A stretch of DNA of 64,000 nt from Chitinophagaceae bacterium. GTDB taxonomy: Bacteria > Bacteroidota > Bacteroidia > Chitinophagales > Chitinophagaceae. The translations under genes were made by a program, and so were the position numbers. The notes beneath the pieces are model-generated. The model saw nothing but the letters and a program-made list of their open reading frames with translations, did no database searches and was not told where the DNA came from. Positions 29,476 to 37,076 of the stretch are shown in pieces; position 1 is the stretch's first letter; each line of letters starts with the position of its first letter. The stretch is taken from assembly GCA_016719815.1 (NCBI GenBank), contig JADJYK010000007.1:124001-188000 (forward strand), read 5' to 3'.

Positions 29476-30120
29476 ATGCAGATTTTAATTGTTGCCGCCA
29501 CTGTTATTGAAATCAACCCCTTTCTTGAACAGTACAGGGAAGGAACTATCAAAGATAATATTGATGTGCTGGTTACAGGTATTGGCCTGATGGCCGCCAC
29601 TTATTCGATAACAAAACAATTCCATCTGAAAAAACCTGACCTTGTTATCCAGGCAGGTGTTGGAGGTTGTTTTGATAAAAAAAGGTCTTTGGGAACTGTT
29701 ATGGCTATAAAACAGGAAACGGTTGCTGACCAAAGTGTGATCGAAATTGATCAGCTAAAAACATTATTTGACCTGAAGCTTGTTCCGCATAACCAGTATC
29801 CATATCATAATGGGTGGCTTGTTAATAAAAATGAAATACTAAAAAAAGTAAGGTTGCCAAAAGTGAAAGGCATTTCAGTAAACGAGATTACCACTTCTAA
29901 GCAAAAGATGAGGTTTTATGAAAATCATTTTGCCCCGGTTGTCGAATCAATGGAAGGTGCTGCGTTGCACTATGTTTGCCTGATGGAGAATGTTCCTTTT
30001 TTACAAATAAGGGCTGTATCTAATTATATTGCAGAGCGAAATAAAAAAAACTGGAATATGAAAGAGTCAATCAGTAACCTGAATACCGAATTGATAAAAT
30101 TGCTGCAACAACTAAATTGA
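29476..30120 (+). CDS. mqnB: Futalosine hydrolase MqnB
   Basis: MqnB cleaves futalosine to dehypoxanthine futalosine and hypoxanthine in the alternative menaquinone pathway. The 214-residue protein has the nucleoside phosphorylase/MTAN-like fold: the N-terminal MQILIVAATVIEINPF, the GIG turn in VLVTGIGLMAATYS, VIQAGVGGCF and the substrate motif VESMEGAALHYV. The next gene, mqnD, lies 6 bp on and belongs to the same pathway, which supports the hydrolase call over generic 5'-methylthioadenosine nucleosidase. It is divergent from queD. Confidence 0.92.
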   Translation: MQILIVAATVIEINPFLEQYREGTIKDNIDVLVTGIGLMAATYSITKQFHLKKPDLVIQAGVGGCFDKKRSLGTVMAIKQETVADQSVIEIDQLKTLFDLKLVPHNQYPYHNGWLVNKNEILKKVRLPKVKGISVNEITTSKQKMRFYENHFAPVVESMEGAALHYVCLMENVPFLQIRAVSNYIAERNKKNWNMKESISNLNTELIKLLQQLN

Positions 30121-30126
30121 TAGGTT

Positions 30127-30963
30127 TTGAAACTCACACTTGGCTTCAGCCCATGTCCCAACGACACTTTTATTTTTGATGCACTGGTCAATAAAAAAAT
30201 TGATACCGGGGGGTTAGATTTTGAAGTAGTACTGGAAGATGTGGAAACGCTGAATAAATGGGCTAAAGAAGGTAAACTGGATATTACCAAACTAAGTTTT
30301 CCGGCATTTTTTCAATCACTTGATAATTATATATTGCTGAATAGTGGCAGTGCATTGGGCAAAGGTGTTGGGCCCATACTAATAACGAATACTAAGCAAA
30401 GAATATTGACTAATGAAATAGATGACAAAACAATATTCCTGCCGGGAGAAAATACAACAGCAAATCTGCTTTTCAGTTTTGCTTATCCCTGCGCAACGAA
30501 TAAGTCTTTTATTTTATTCTCCGAAATAGAAGAAGCAGTACTTGGCATAGCAGGCTCCCTGGGTGTAATTATTCATGAAAACCGCTTTACTTACGAGAAA
30601 AAAGGGTTGCAAAAAATTATTGACCTCGGAGAATACTGGGAGAAAAAAATGAATGTACCCATACCTCTGGGAGGTATCGCCATAAAAAGAAATTCCGGCA
30701 GATTAATACACCTGCAGGTTGATTCACTAATCAGGAAAAGCCTCGAGTATGCTTTTGTGAATTATCCTGCAATAACCAGCTACGTAAAAGAGCATTCACA
30801 ATCGATGAGCGAAGATGTTATGCGCAAACATATTGATCTTTATGTTAACCAATACAGCCTTAACCTCGGAGCAGAGGGAACCGGGGCAATCAAAACACTG
30901 TATGAGGTTTATTGCAGCATGAATAATGCCGGAGTAGAAAGTGATATTTCCTTATTTCTTTAA
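30127..30963 (+). CDS. mqnD: 1,4-dihydroxy-6-naphthoate synthase MqnD (TTG start)
   Basis: MqnD converts cyclic dehypoxanthine futalosine to 1,4-dihydroxy-6-naphthoate, the last identified ring-forming step of the futalosine route to menaquinone. The 278-residue protein is periplasmic-binding-protein-like, with the family opening LTLGFSPCPNDTFIFDAL and the conserved PIPLGGIAIKR. No ATG precedes this motif; translation must begin at the TTG at 30127, six bases after the mqnB stop. Coupling to mqnB is likely. The 3' end overlaps the convergent photolyase gene by 12 bp. Confidence 0.94.
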   Translation: MKLTLGFSPCPNDTFIFDALVNKKIDTGGLDFEVVLEDVETLNKWAKEGKLDITKLSFPAFFQSLDNYILLNSGSALGKGVGPILITNTKQRILTNEIDDKTIFLPGENTTANLLFSFAYPCATNKSFILFSEIEEAVLGIAGSLGVIIHENRFTYEKKGLQKIIDLGEYWEKKMNVPIPLGGIAIKRNSGRLIHLQVDSLIRKSLEYAFVNYPAITSYVKEHSQSMSEDVMRKHIDLYVNQYSLNLGAEGTGAIKTLYEVYCSMNNAGVESDISLFL

Positions 30964-32267
30964 TGCCACTGCATAAGTTTCCAAACATCTTTTTCTGGCG
31001 ACATCATGCTCAACAACAGGACGGGGATAAGTAAATTCGTCCAGTTCCGGCACCCATTTACGAATGTATTTTAAATCAGGATCAAATTTTTGTGTTTGCA
31101 AATAGGGATTGAATACCCTGAAATAAGGCGCAGCATCGCAACCACTTCCTGCTGCCCATTGCCAGCCGCCATTATTGGCTGCAAGGTCAAAATCAAGTAG
31201 TTTTTTCGCAAAATATGCTTCTCCCCATCGCCAGTCAATAAGCAGATGTTTAGTCAGAAAAGATGCCACAATCATCCGCACCCTGTTATGCATAAACCCT
31301 GTTTCGTTAAGTTCCCGCATTCCTGCATCTACAATAGGATAGCCAGTCTCTCCGGTGCACCACGCATCAAACTCTTCATTATTATTTCTCCATTGAATTT
31401 TATCATAATCGGGTTTAAAGGCCCTGTTAACAACATACGGAAAATGCCATAAGTTCATTTGATAGAAATCCCGCCAGATAAGTTCATTTAAAAAAGTTTC
31501 ATTCAGAGCCCCCGCCTCTCCAGCCAGTTGCCGTATGCTGATAGTACCAAACCGCAAATGCACACTTAGCCGGGTGGTTCCATCAGAAGCCGGAAAATCC
31601 CTTTGTTCTTTGTAATTTCTTATTACCTGTCCCATCCATTCTTTTGACGGGAACGATTGACCAGCAGCCGTAAATCCCATCTCCTTTAATGAAATAATAA
31701 TTTTTGCCGGCTGCTCAAAAAATCCTGAAAAATACTTTCTGCAAGGGTAAGTCCTCAGGTGAAAGTCTGTCAATACTGATTTCCACTTCCGGGAATAAGG
31801 TGTAAAAACGGTATACGGCTTGCCATCATCTTTCAGCACTTCATCTTTCTCAAAAATAACATGATCCTTAAATGTGAGAAATGAAATACCCATTTCATGC
31901 AACAGTATATTTATCTCTGCATCACGGTTTTTTGCATATGGTTCGTAATCATGATTGACAAACACTTTACCAATATTATATTCCCGGATTAAATCCCGGA
32001 AAATGTCTTCCGGCTTACCATATCTTACATCAAGCGATGTACCCAATTTTACCAGTTGCAATTGTATATCGTGTAAGGCAAGATGGATAAACTCTACCCT
32101 CCTGTCTAAAGTCACCTTAGCATTATCATGCAAGTCATCCAGGATATTTCTGTCAAAGATAAAAACGGGGAGAACGGGCACCCCTTCTTTTAAGGCATGA
32201 TACAAACCTGCATTATCACTCAGTCTCAGGTCTCTTCTGAACCAAAAATATTAATCCACGGTTTCAT
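30952..32267 (-). CDS. phrB: Deoxyribodipyrimidine photolyase (frameshifted at 5' end)
   Basis: The product is a class I photolyase of the cryptochrome family, which splits UV pyrimidine dimers using blue light and FADH. The FAD-binding half carries LIWRDFYQMNLWHFP, GYPIVDAGMREL, MHNRVRMIVASFL and WQWAAGSGCDAAPYFRVFNP, including the tryptophans of the electron chain. As written the frame begins at residue MYHALK. Adding one T to the coding-strand T5 run (plus-strand A5 at 32244-32248) connects an ATG at 32267 and restores MKPWINIFWFRRDLRLSDNAG, the family start. Restored length is about 438 residues. The antenna chromophore cannot be read from sequence. Its stop overlaps that of mqnD. Confidence 0.9.
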
Positions 32268-32282
32268 ATTCAGATAACAATC

Positions 32283-33122
32283 TCAAAAGAAAATAGTTTT
32301 TACAAAGCGGTTATAAATAGCTGTGGCTACAACTGAAGAATATGTCCTGCTTCCAAAACTGCCCACCCATCTTATACCGTTTATTGCATTAGTAAGAAAG
32401 ACTTCATCAGCACTTTCAATTTCAGTTACAGTTACAGGTTTCTCTTCTACAAAAAACCCGTTCTGAGCCAGTACCGTTAATAAATATCTGCGCATCACCC
32501 CTAATACACATCCCTGGCTGGCAGCAGGAGTGCTTATGATGCCGTTCTTTATAACAAAAATATTGGCGATGGTACTGTCCGCTATATTACCTTCCGTATT
32601 CATCAGCAGGCAATCATTCCACTTATTCTCTCTTGCATATAATGCAGCCATTACATAAGGAAGGAAACTGGCTGACTTCAAATTTGAAAAGATGTCACAT
32701 GTTTTACGGCCCGCAGTATATAAACCGGTAACCAGCCCGTTTTCATTAAAGCAGTTTACCGAATCATTCAACGGCCAGCATTCAATAACATACTGCAAAT
32801 TATTATCAGCATCATAGAGACCGCCATTGCCTCTGGAAACCGAAAGCCTGACCCTTGCCAATTGTTCACAACTATTTTTGCGGCACACCTCGCTAATTTT
32901 TTCGGACAGCAGTTCTTTAGAAAAGAGCTTTGGCGCATTAAATTGTAACAAGGAAAGCCCGGTAAATAACCTTTCAAAATGAAAATCTCCCAGCAAAATC
33001 TTTCCATTTACCATTTTCATTGTTTCAAACAATCCATCTCCATACCGGTAGCTTCTGTTAGCTGCCATCAGCACCGGCTCCTGGTCTGAAATCATTTTTC
33101 CATTAATACAAATACTTTTCAT
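32283..33122 (-). CDS. Class IV PLP aminotransferase (aminodeoxychorismate lyase/BCAT-like)
   Basis: The product is 279 residues. Fold-type IV motifs include SYRYGDGLFETM near the N-terminus, the PLP lysine in NLKSASFLPYV, the phosphate-binding EGNIADSTIANIF and LTNAINGIRWV. Family members are branched-chain aminotransferases, D-amino-acid transaminases and 4-amino-4-deoxychorismate lyase (PabC). The short length and GLFETM favour a PabC-like role in p-aminobenzoate supply, fitting folD and folE in this window, but this is inference. It is 15 bp upstream of the restored photolyase ATG on the same strand. Confidence 0.8.
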   Translation of the reverse strand: MKSICINGKMISDQEPVLMAANRSYRYGDGLFETMKMVNGKILLGDFHFERLFTGLSLLQFNAPKLFSKELLSEKISEVCRKNSCEQLARVRLSVSRGNGGLYDADNNLQYVIECWPLNDSVNCFNENGLVTGLYTAGRKTCDIFSNLKSASFLPYVMAALYARENKWNDCLLMNTEGNIADSTIANIFVIKNGIISTPAASQGCVLGVMRRYLLTVLAQNGFFVEEKPVTVTEIESADEVFLTNAINGIRWVGSFGSRTYSSVVATAIYNRFVKTIFF

Positions 33123-33133
33123 ACTGCCAAGGT

Positions 33134-33172
33134 AAAATAAAAAATGCCAGTCCGGTTAACCGGAAGGCATTT
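33134..33172 (-). terminator. Terminator after response regulator 1
   Basis: Two stacked stems, AAATGCC/GGCATTT (33142-33148 with 33166-33172) and TCCGGTT/AACCGGA (33151-33164), lead on the minus strand into a T-rich tail. It lies between the response regulator at 33241 and the aminotransferase gene. Confidence 0.75.
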
Positions 33173-33240
33173 CGGTATTATGAATACAGTAATGTTGCCG
33201 GCTTACCAAACCGGCACAATAATTTTTTTATTCAGGGTGG

Positions 33241-33915
33241 TTATGCCTGCTCCAGCAGCCCGGCCTTTACCGCATACATCACTAAGCCAGCCATAGATTT
33301 AGTACCCGTTTTAGTTTTGAGTTTATCACGGATGGCTTCCACAGTCCTGGGGCTGAGATCCACTATATCAGCAATTTCTTTTGTACTCTTTTCTTCGCAC
33401 ATCAGTTTAAGAATGGTAATCTCTTTATCGGTAAGATGCACATCCTGAGGCATAGAAGATTCATGTTGTCTTTTAGTACGGAGTCCGCTGAGCAGTGCTT
33501 TATTGGTAAGATCATTAAAATGGAAATCATTGTCATGCACTCCCCTGATGGCATCATAGATGGCTTCGGCACCAGATTCTTTTGTTATGTAAGAGTTGGC
33601 ACCCATTTCCATCATCTTGGCAATTACTGAATGGTCGTTCAGAAATGACAACATGATTACTTTGATTTCCGGATACAGCTTTTTAATTTCAGGAAGTGTT
33701 GCCAGTCCGTCCATAATCGGCATCTGTATATCTAACAGTATTACATCAGGGCGAATGTGACGCAACAGATTAAGCAGTTGCATACCATTTTCTGCCTCTG
33801 CAACCAGCTGAATATCCTTACGAATCTGAAGGGCTGTTTTTATTCCTGTACGGAATACTGCATGATCGTCAGCAATAGCTACTTTAATAACAGAGTTTGC
33901 TTCGTTGTTTTTCAT
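33241..33915 (-). CDS. NarL/FixJ-type response regulator 1
   Basis: The product is 224 residues from the ATG at 33915. The receiver domain (about 8-125) has the acidic pair in IADDH, the phosphoacceptor aspartate in ILLDIQMP and the switch lysine in YITKES. The LuxR-type helix-turn-helix is C-terminal (LTDKEITILKLMCEEKSTKEIADIVDLSPRTVEAIRDKL). No kinase gene is adjacent, so it is an orphan regulator here; the kinase at 37832 is a candidate partner. About 250 bp upstream and divergent starts RNA candidate A. Two GGAAAGTAC words (33991-33999, 34016-34024) in between could be regulator sites. Its target genes are unknown. Confidence 0.92.
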   Translation of the reverse strand: MKNNEANSVIKVAIADDHAVFRTGIKTALQIRKDIQLVAEAENGMQLLNLLRHIRPDVILLDIQMPIMDGLATLPEIKKLYPEIKVIMLSFLNDHSVIAKMMEMGANSYITKESGAEAIYDAIRGVHDNDFHFNDLTNKALLSGLRTKRQHESSMPQDVHLTDKEITILKLMCEEKSTKEIADIVDLSPRTVEAIRDKLKTKTGTKSMAGLVMYAVKAGLLEQA

Positions 33916-33990
33916 AATTGGATTTATTAATAAAGTAAATAGCATTATTTACGAGTGCAATTTGGAAAATTCCTGCAACATATACCATAG

Positions 33991-34024
33991 GGAAAGTACT
34001 TGATTTCAGGAATGCGGAAAGTAC
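33991..34024. promoter_or_regulatory. Direct repeat GGAAAGTAC between regulator 1 and RNA A
   Basis: GGAAAGTAC occurs at 33991-33999 and again at 34016-34024, 25 bp apart, 76-109 bp upstream of response regulator 1. A binding site is inference from position only. Confidence 0.3.
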
Positions 34025-34132
34025 CGCTATACAATACCGCATATATCCTTATCGAAACATTACTCTCTATTAATAGGATGTTTACGACTGGCAGCGTAAA
34101 TACCGTTGGAAATAAATTGGGCAGTTATGCTC

Positions 34133-34163
34133 TTGTTAACATACAGATGTGGATATACTTTTG
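34133..34163 (+). promoter_or_regulatory. Promoter of RNA candidate A
   Basis: TTG at 34133-34135, a 20-bp spacer and TACTTTTG at 34156-34163 form a Bacteroidota-type promoter. The same elements with the same spacing precede RNA candidate B. Start is expected near 34169. Confidence 0.65.
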
Positions 34164-34168
34164 TGGTG

Positions 34169-34308
34169 AAAGTTGATTGATGCGGTTGATTTGCTTTATT
34201 ACATCCAATGTCCAAAACCGTCCAAAAAATAGTTCTTTCCAATACCTTTGAAAACCAAACCGGTTCCATCCGGAAGGCTCTTCCCGGTCAGTCAACTTTC
34301 TTTTTCTT
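34169..34308 (+). ncRNA. Small RNA candidate A (paralogue of B)
   Basis: This is about 140 nt with no supportable reading frame. The predicted 5' end begins AAAGTTGATTG, which pairs over 11 positions (one G-U) with CAGTCAACTTT at 34289-34299, directly followed by a pyrimidine/T-rich tail. So the two ends form a closing stem that may double as terminator. The interior holds four TCCAA words (34204, 34211, 34221, 34238) and blocks shared with candidate B: TCCAATGTCC and AACCGTCCAAAAA. It lies divergent from response regulator 1. A regulatory RNA is the likeliest reading. The closing-stem plan recalls 6S RNA, but I cannot confirm that family. Confidence 0.6.
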
Positions 34309-34442
34309 TCGATTAGTAGTCCCGTTTTTAATAATCCATACCACTGAAAAATGTATTGAAGCCTGAGCAACGTTAAGCACTGTCCCTATGAAACGCAACG
34401 CTTAACAAAAGTCTTCTCTTTTCATAACAGTAACAACAAAAG

Positions 34443-34465
34443 CCCCGGAATTCATAACACCGGGG
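34443..34465 (-). terminator. Hairpin after the methyltransferase gene
   Basis: CCCCGG (34443-34448) pairs with CCGGGG (34460-34465) around an 11-nt loop, followed on the minus strand by CTTTTG. It is a moderate terminator downstream of the gene at 34494. Confidence 0.6.
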
Positions 34466-34493
34466 TTTATTATTTTATGCAAATAAAAAGGGA

Positions 34494-35237
34494 TTACATC
34501 TTTTCGGCAATGATATATGCCCTTGGCTCTCCAACAGAGAACTTCTTTCGGCCGGGAATACTGTATACTTCGTTCAGGCGCAAGCCTGCTTTGTTAAGCA
34601 TTGATTCCATTTCATTAAGAGAGAAAATATAATCAATTGCCAGTTTTACTTCTGTATTTCCATCCGGGGCAATCATGGTACTCTCTGTTTCCATACGGGT
34701 TGGGCTAAAAAGAATTTTACTATCGGTCAGAAATTTTATGCCGGCAATAGTACTCCATCCTTTTTCCCTGAAATTCTTAAATGCAATTTCGGCAATTGAC
34801 CAGGAGTTAATAAGCACTGCACCTCCTTCTTTGAGCATGCCGGCAATATTTGCAAGCAGCTTTGCTGTATCGGTTGCATTAAAAAAATTAAGGCTGTTCC
34901 CCATACATATAACCAGGTTAAACTTTTCTGTAGCCGAATAATCAAGCACAGCACATAGTTCTGCATGTACCGGCAATCCGGCTGCAACTGCTTTCGCTTT
35001 TATTTCATTGACGTAAACCGGCAGGTTATCTACGGCTGTTACAGCTATTCCTTTTTGAGCAAGAGCAAGGGCATGACGGCCATAGCCACACATCAGGTCA
35101 AGTACTTTATCACCCGGCTGCAGGTTAAAAAAAGGAATCATAAAATCCACTTCTTTAACTGTAAGTTCATCGGGTATAAAGGTTCGCCATATTTCTTTGT
35201 AGTAACCGTCGAAATAGGTATCGTTAATATTGCTCAT
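34494..35237 (-). CDS. Class I SAM-dependent methyltransferase
   Basis: The product is 247 residues. It has the SAM-binding motif I VLDLMCGYGRHALALA, an acidic residue after beta-2 (VTAVDNLP) and motif IV-like FNLVICMGNSLNFF. The substrate is unknown; the fold is shared by methylases of small molecules and quinones. It is cytoplasmic, with no extra domain. The ATG lies 33 bp after the restored stop of response regulator 2 on the same strand, so regulator and methyltransferase are probably one transcript. It ends at a GC-rich hairpin. Confidence 0.88.
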   Translation of the reverse strand: MSNINDTYFDGYYKEIWRTFIPDELTVKEVDFMIPFFNLQPGDKVLDLMCGYGRHALALAQKGIAVTAVDNLPVYVNEIKAKAVAAGLPVHAELCAVLDYSATEKFNLVICMGNSLNFFNATDTAKLLANIAGMLKEGGAVLINSWSIAEIAFKNFREKGWSTIAGIKFLTDSKILFSPTRMETESTMIAPDGNTEVKLAIDYIFSLNEMESMLNKAGLRLNEVYSIPGRKKFSVGEPRAYIIAEKM

Positions 35238-35270
35238 TAGTGTGGGTTAAAGGGAAAAGTTGATTATTAC

Positions 35271-35926
35271 TTACTCCAGTATTTTATTTCGCATGGCATA
35301 CATTACCAAACCGGCTATTGTTTTGGCGTTCACTTTTTGCTTCATATTCTGACGTATGGTTTCAATGGTCCGGGGACTCAGAAAAACCTCTTTCGATATT
35401 TCCTCTGTGGTTTTATCTTCTGCTATCAATTTCAGAATCTTAATCTCCTTTTCTGAGAACTTAACAGGATTTGGATAGAACTGGCGAACTGTTTTTTGTG
35501 CTGCAACTTCAGCAGCACGGCTTTATTTACCAGGTCGTTGAAGTAGAAGTCGTCGTTCATGCAGGTAAGGATGGCCTGGTATATCTCTTCCGGGTCGGTT
35601 GTTTTGGTAAGGTAGGCGTTGGCCCCCATCTCCATCATTTTAGTAATCATTTCCTGATCATCGTACATGGTAAGCACAATAATCTTGACAGCTTCGTATT
35701 CTTTCCGTATCAAACCAATTGCATTGATACCGTCAATCTCCGGCATACGTATGTCCATCAATATTACATCGGGGAGCTTCAGTTTGAGTTTATGCATTAA
35801 GTCTTTTCCGTCTTCCGCTTCCCAAATTACCTGCAGGTAATCTCTGTCTTTTAAAGCCATGCGGATGCCATCACGGAAAATTTTGTGGTCGTCGGCTATT
35901 GCAACCTTAATTTGCTGGGTACTCAT
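35271..35926 (-). CDS. NarL/FixJ-type response regulator 2 (frameshifted)
   Basis: The receiver domain (IADDHKIFRDG, phosphoacceptor in ILMDIRMPEIDG, switch lysine in YLTKTT) is intact, but the written frame ends at 35432 in a foreign tail. Adding one A to the coding-strand A6 run (plus-strand T6 at 35492-35497) restores the linker VRQFYPNPVKFSEKE and the LuxR helix-turn-helix (ILKLIAEDKTTEEISKEVFLSPRTIETIRQ) to a stop at 35271. Restored length is about 219 residues, the same as its two paralogues in the window. It leads into the methyltransferase gene. Upstream are tandem GTA-N4-TAC sites and, 650 bp away and divergent, RNA candidate B. Confidence 0.9.
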
Positions 35927-35957
35927 AGTATTGGTTTTGATAACGGGTTAGTGTAAA

Positions 35958-35986
35958 GTAAAAATACTCATTTTAAGTAGAAATAC
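35958..35986. promoter_or_regulatory. Tandem GTA-N4-TAC sites upstream of regulator 2
   Basis: GTAAAAATAC (35958-35967) and GTAGAAATAC (35977-35986) repeat 19 bp apart, 32-60 bp upstream of the regulator's ATG. Each is a small inverted repeat of a kind a dimeric LuxR-type regulator could bind; autoregulation is inference. Confidence 0.4.
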
Positions 35987-36279
35987 GCTATTTAATATCC
36001 TGACGGCAAATAAAAAGCGAAACCAATCAATTTACCCTGCCTGTAATGAATTTTAGCCACTATCACACTAATGGATTTATTCAGAAAAAAGTAAATATCC
36101 TCAACTCTTTCTTTTCATGTACTTATATTACATATTACACCGAAAAGGCTCTTAACCATGCCTTTGATTCACACCTAAGACGGCACCTACTCAGTGCTGC
36201 ACTTGTATAATATATCTATAACAACAAGAATATTGCGCATGCCATCACTCTCCCGGGCAGGTAAGGGCTGTAGGTGGGT

Positions 36280-36313
36280 GGCCTCCTCCTTGCGAGGAGG
36301 TCGGGAGGAGGTC
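36280..36313. repeat. GC-rich palindromic element with two alternative stems
   Basis: CCTCCTC (36282-36288) can pair with GAGGAGG (36294-36300), or GGCCTCCTCC (36280-36289) with GGAGGAGGTC (36304-36313). GC content is far above the AT-rich surroundings. It resembles dispersed intergenic palindromes of this phylum; only one copy is in the window. Confidence 0.4.
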
Positions 36314-36436
36314 AATATACTGCCGAAAACGATCGTGTAACAATCGAAGCCACAAAATCGCTTAGCAGATTTATGGTCAAAATTTTCTGGTTCCCCGGGT
36401 GAAAAGCAACCAAAAACAGCCTAAAACCTTCACTAT

Positions 36437-36471
36437 CGTATATTTTCATTTCTCCTACCGTGTATTTTCAT
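36437..36471. repeat. Direct repeat CGTRTATTTTCAT
   Basis: CGTATATTTTCAT (36437-36449) and CGTGTATTTTCAT (36459-36471) differ at one base and are spaced 22 bp start to start, about two helical turns. They lie about 100 bp upstream of the start of RNA candidate B and could be a regulator site. Confidence 0.4.
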
Positions 36472-36538
36472 CTGCATATCGTAAACCTGCGATGTGTGTC
36501 GGTAAAATTATCAACCCATAAATGCAGGGATACTCCTC

Positions 36539-36569
36539 TTGTACACATTTGTGTGTGGATATACCTTTG
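36539..36569 (+). promoter_or_regulatory. Promoter of RNA candidate B
   Basis: TTG at 36539-36541, 20-bp spacer, TACCTTTG at 36562-36569. Spacing and flanks (CTCTTGT, GTGGATATAC) match the promoter of candidate A. Start is expected near 36574. Confidence 0.65.
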
Positions 36570-36573
36570 TGCT

Positions 36574-36695
36574 AAGTTGATTGGCAAAAGATAAGGCTCT
36601 TTAGTAGTCCAATGTCCCTGTTAACCGTCCAAAAAGAATTTCCAAATCCAATGAATGCCATAGCTAAATCCAATGTCAGTCAACTTCTTTTTTTC
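36574..36695 (+). ncRNA. Small RNA candidate B (paralogue of A)
   Basis: This is about 122 nt. The predicted 5' end AAGTTGATTG pairs over 10 positions, with the same single G-U pair as in A, with CAGTCAACTT at 36677-36686, followed by a run of seven T residues. Five TCCAA words occur (36608, 36628, 36641, 36647, 36669). Blocks shared with A are the promoter, the closing stem, TCCAATGTCC and AACCGTCCAAAAA, while the connecting sequence differs in length and content. That pattern of conservation fits an RNA gene better than a protein gene. It is divergent from response regulator 2 and upstream of the kinase operon. Confidence 0.6.
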
Positions 36696-37021
36696 TAGCG
36701 AAGCGCTAACCTCTTAAAAGAGCAAGATACCTGCTCCTGCTTCTGCTAATTATCCCTTCCACGTTATTCACACCTGTTGATAACCGGAAAACTCCGGGAA
36801 ATCTTACTATTATTTATTTAGTAAATTTACTTGTTTTACCAAGAAGTTTTACTAATATTGCACTCGTATTAATTCGCATTGAATTCTATTTAATAAATTG
36901 TTTTTTAGCTATTTAAGTACAAAAAAGGTATTTAGCCAGATTAAAGTCAGATTGCAAAAAAAGCCCGATGTATCAATTTTTACTACCGAAATCGATTTTA
37001 AGGCTTTAAAATGTTACTGTT

Positions 37022-37072
37022 ATGAAAAGAAGAATTGATCTTGAAGACGAAGTGTTTATTTGGGAAGATTAA
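37022..37072 (+). CDS. Possible 16-residue small protein or leader peptide
   Basis: ATG at 37022 opens a short frame reading MKRRIDLEDEVFIWED and a TAA stop. It lies between RNA candidate B and the kinase operon promoter in otherwise empty sequence. No ribosome site or family supports it, and a frame this short can occur by chance; it is listed as a possibility only. Confidence 0.2.
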   Translation: MKRRIDLEDEVFIWED

Positions 37073-37076
37073 TCAT

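Noticed and set aside
34125..34370. Minus-strand frames over RNA candidate A (also 34060-34269)
   Set aside because: Low-complexity, no family, no counterpart frame in paralogous RNA B, although the DNA is conserved there.
36280..36313. GC-rich palindrome as a terminator
   Set aside because: No T run follows on either strand and no gene ends nearby.
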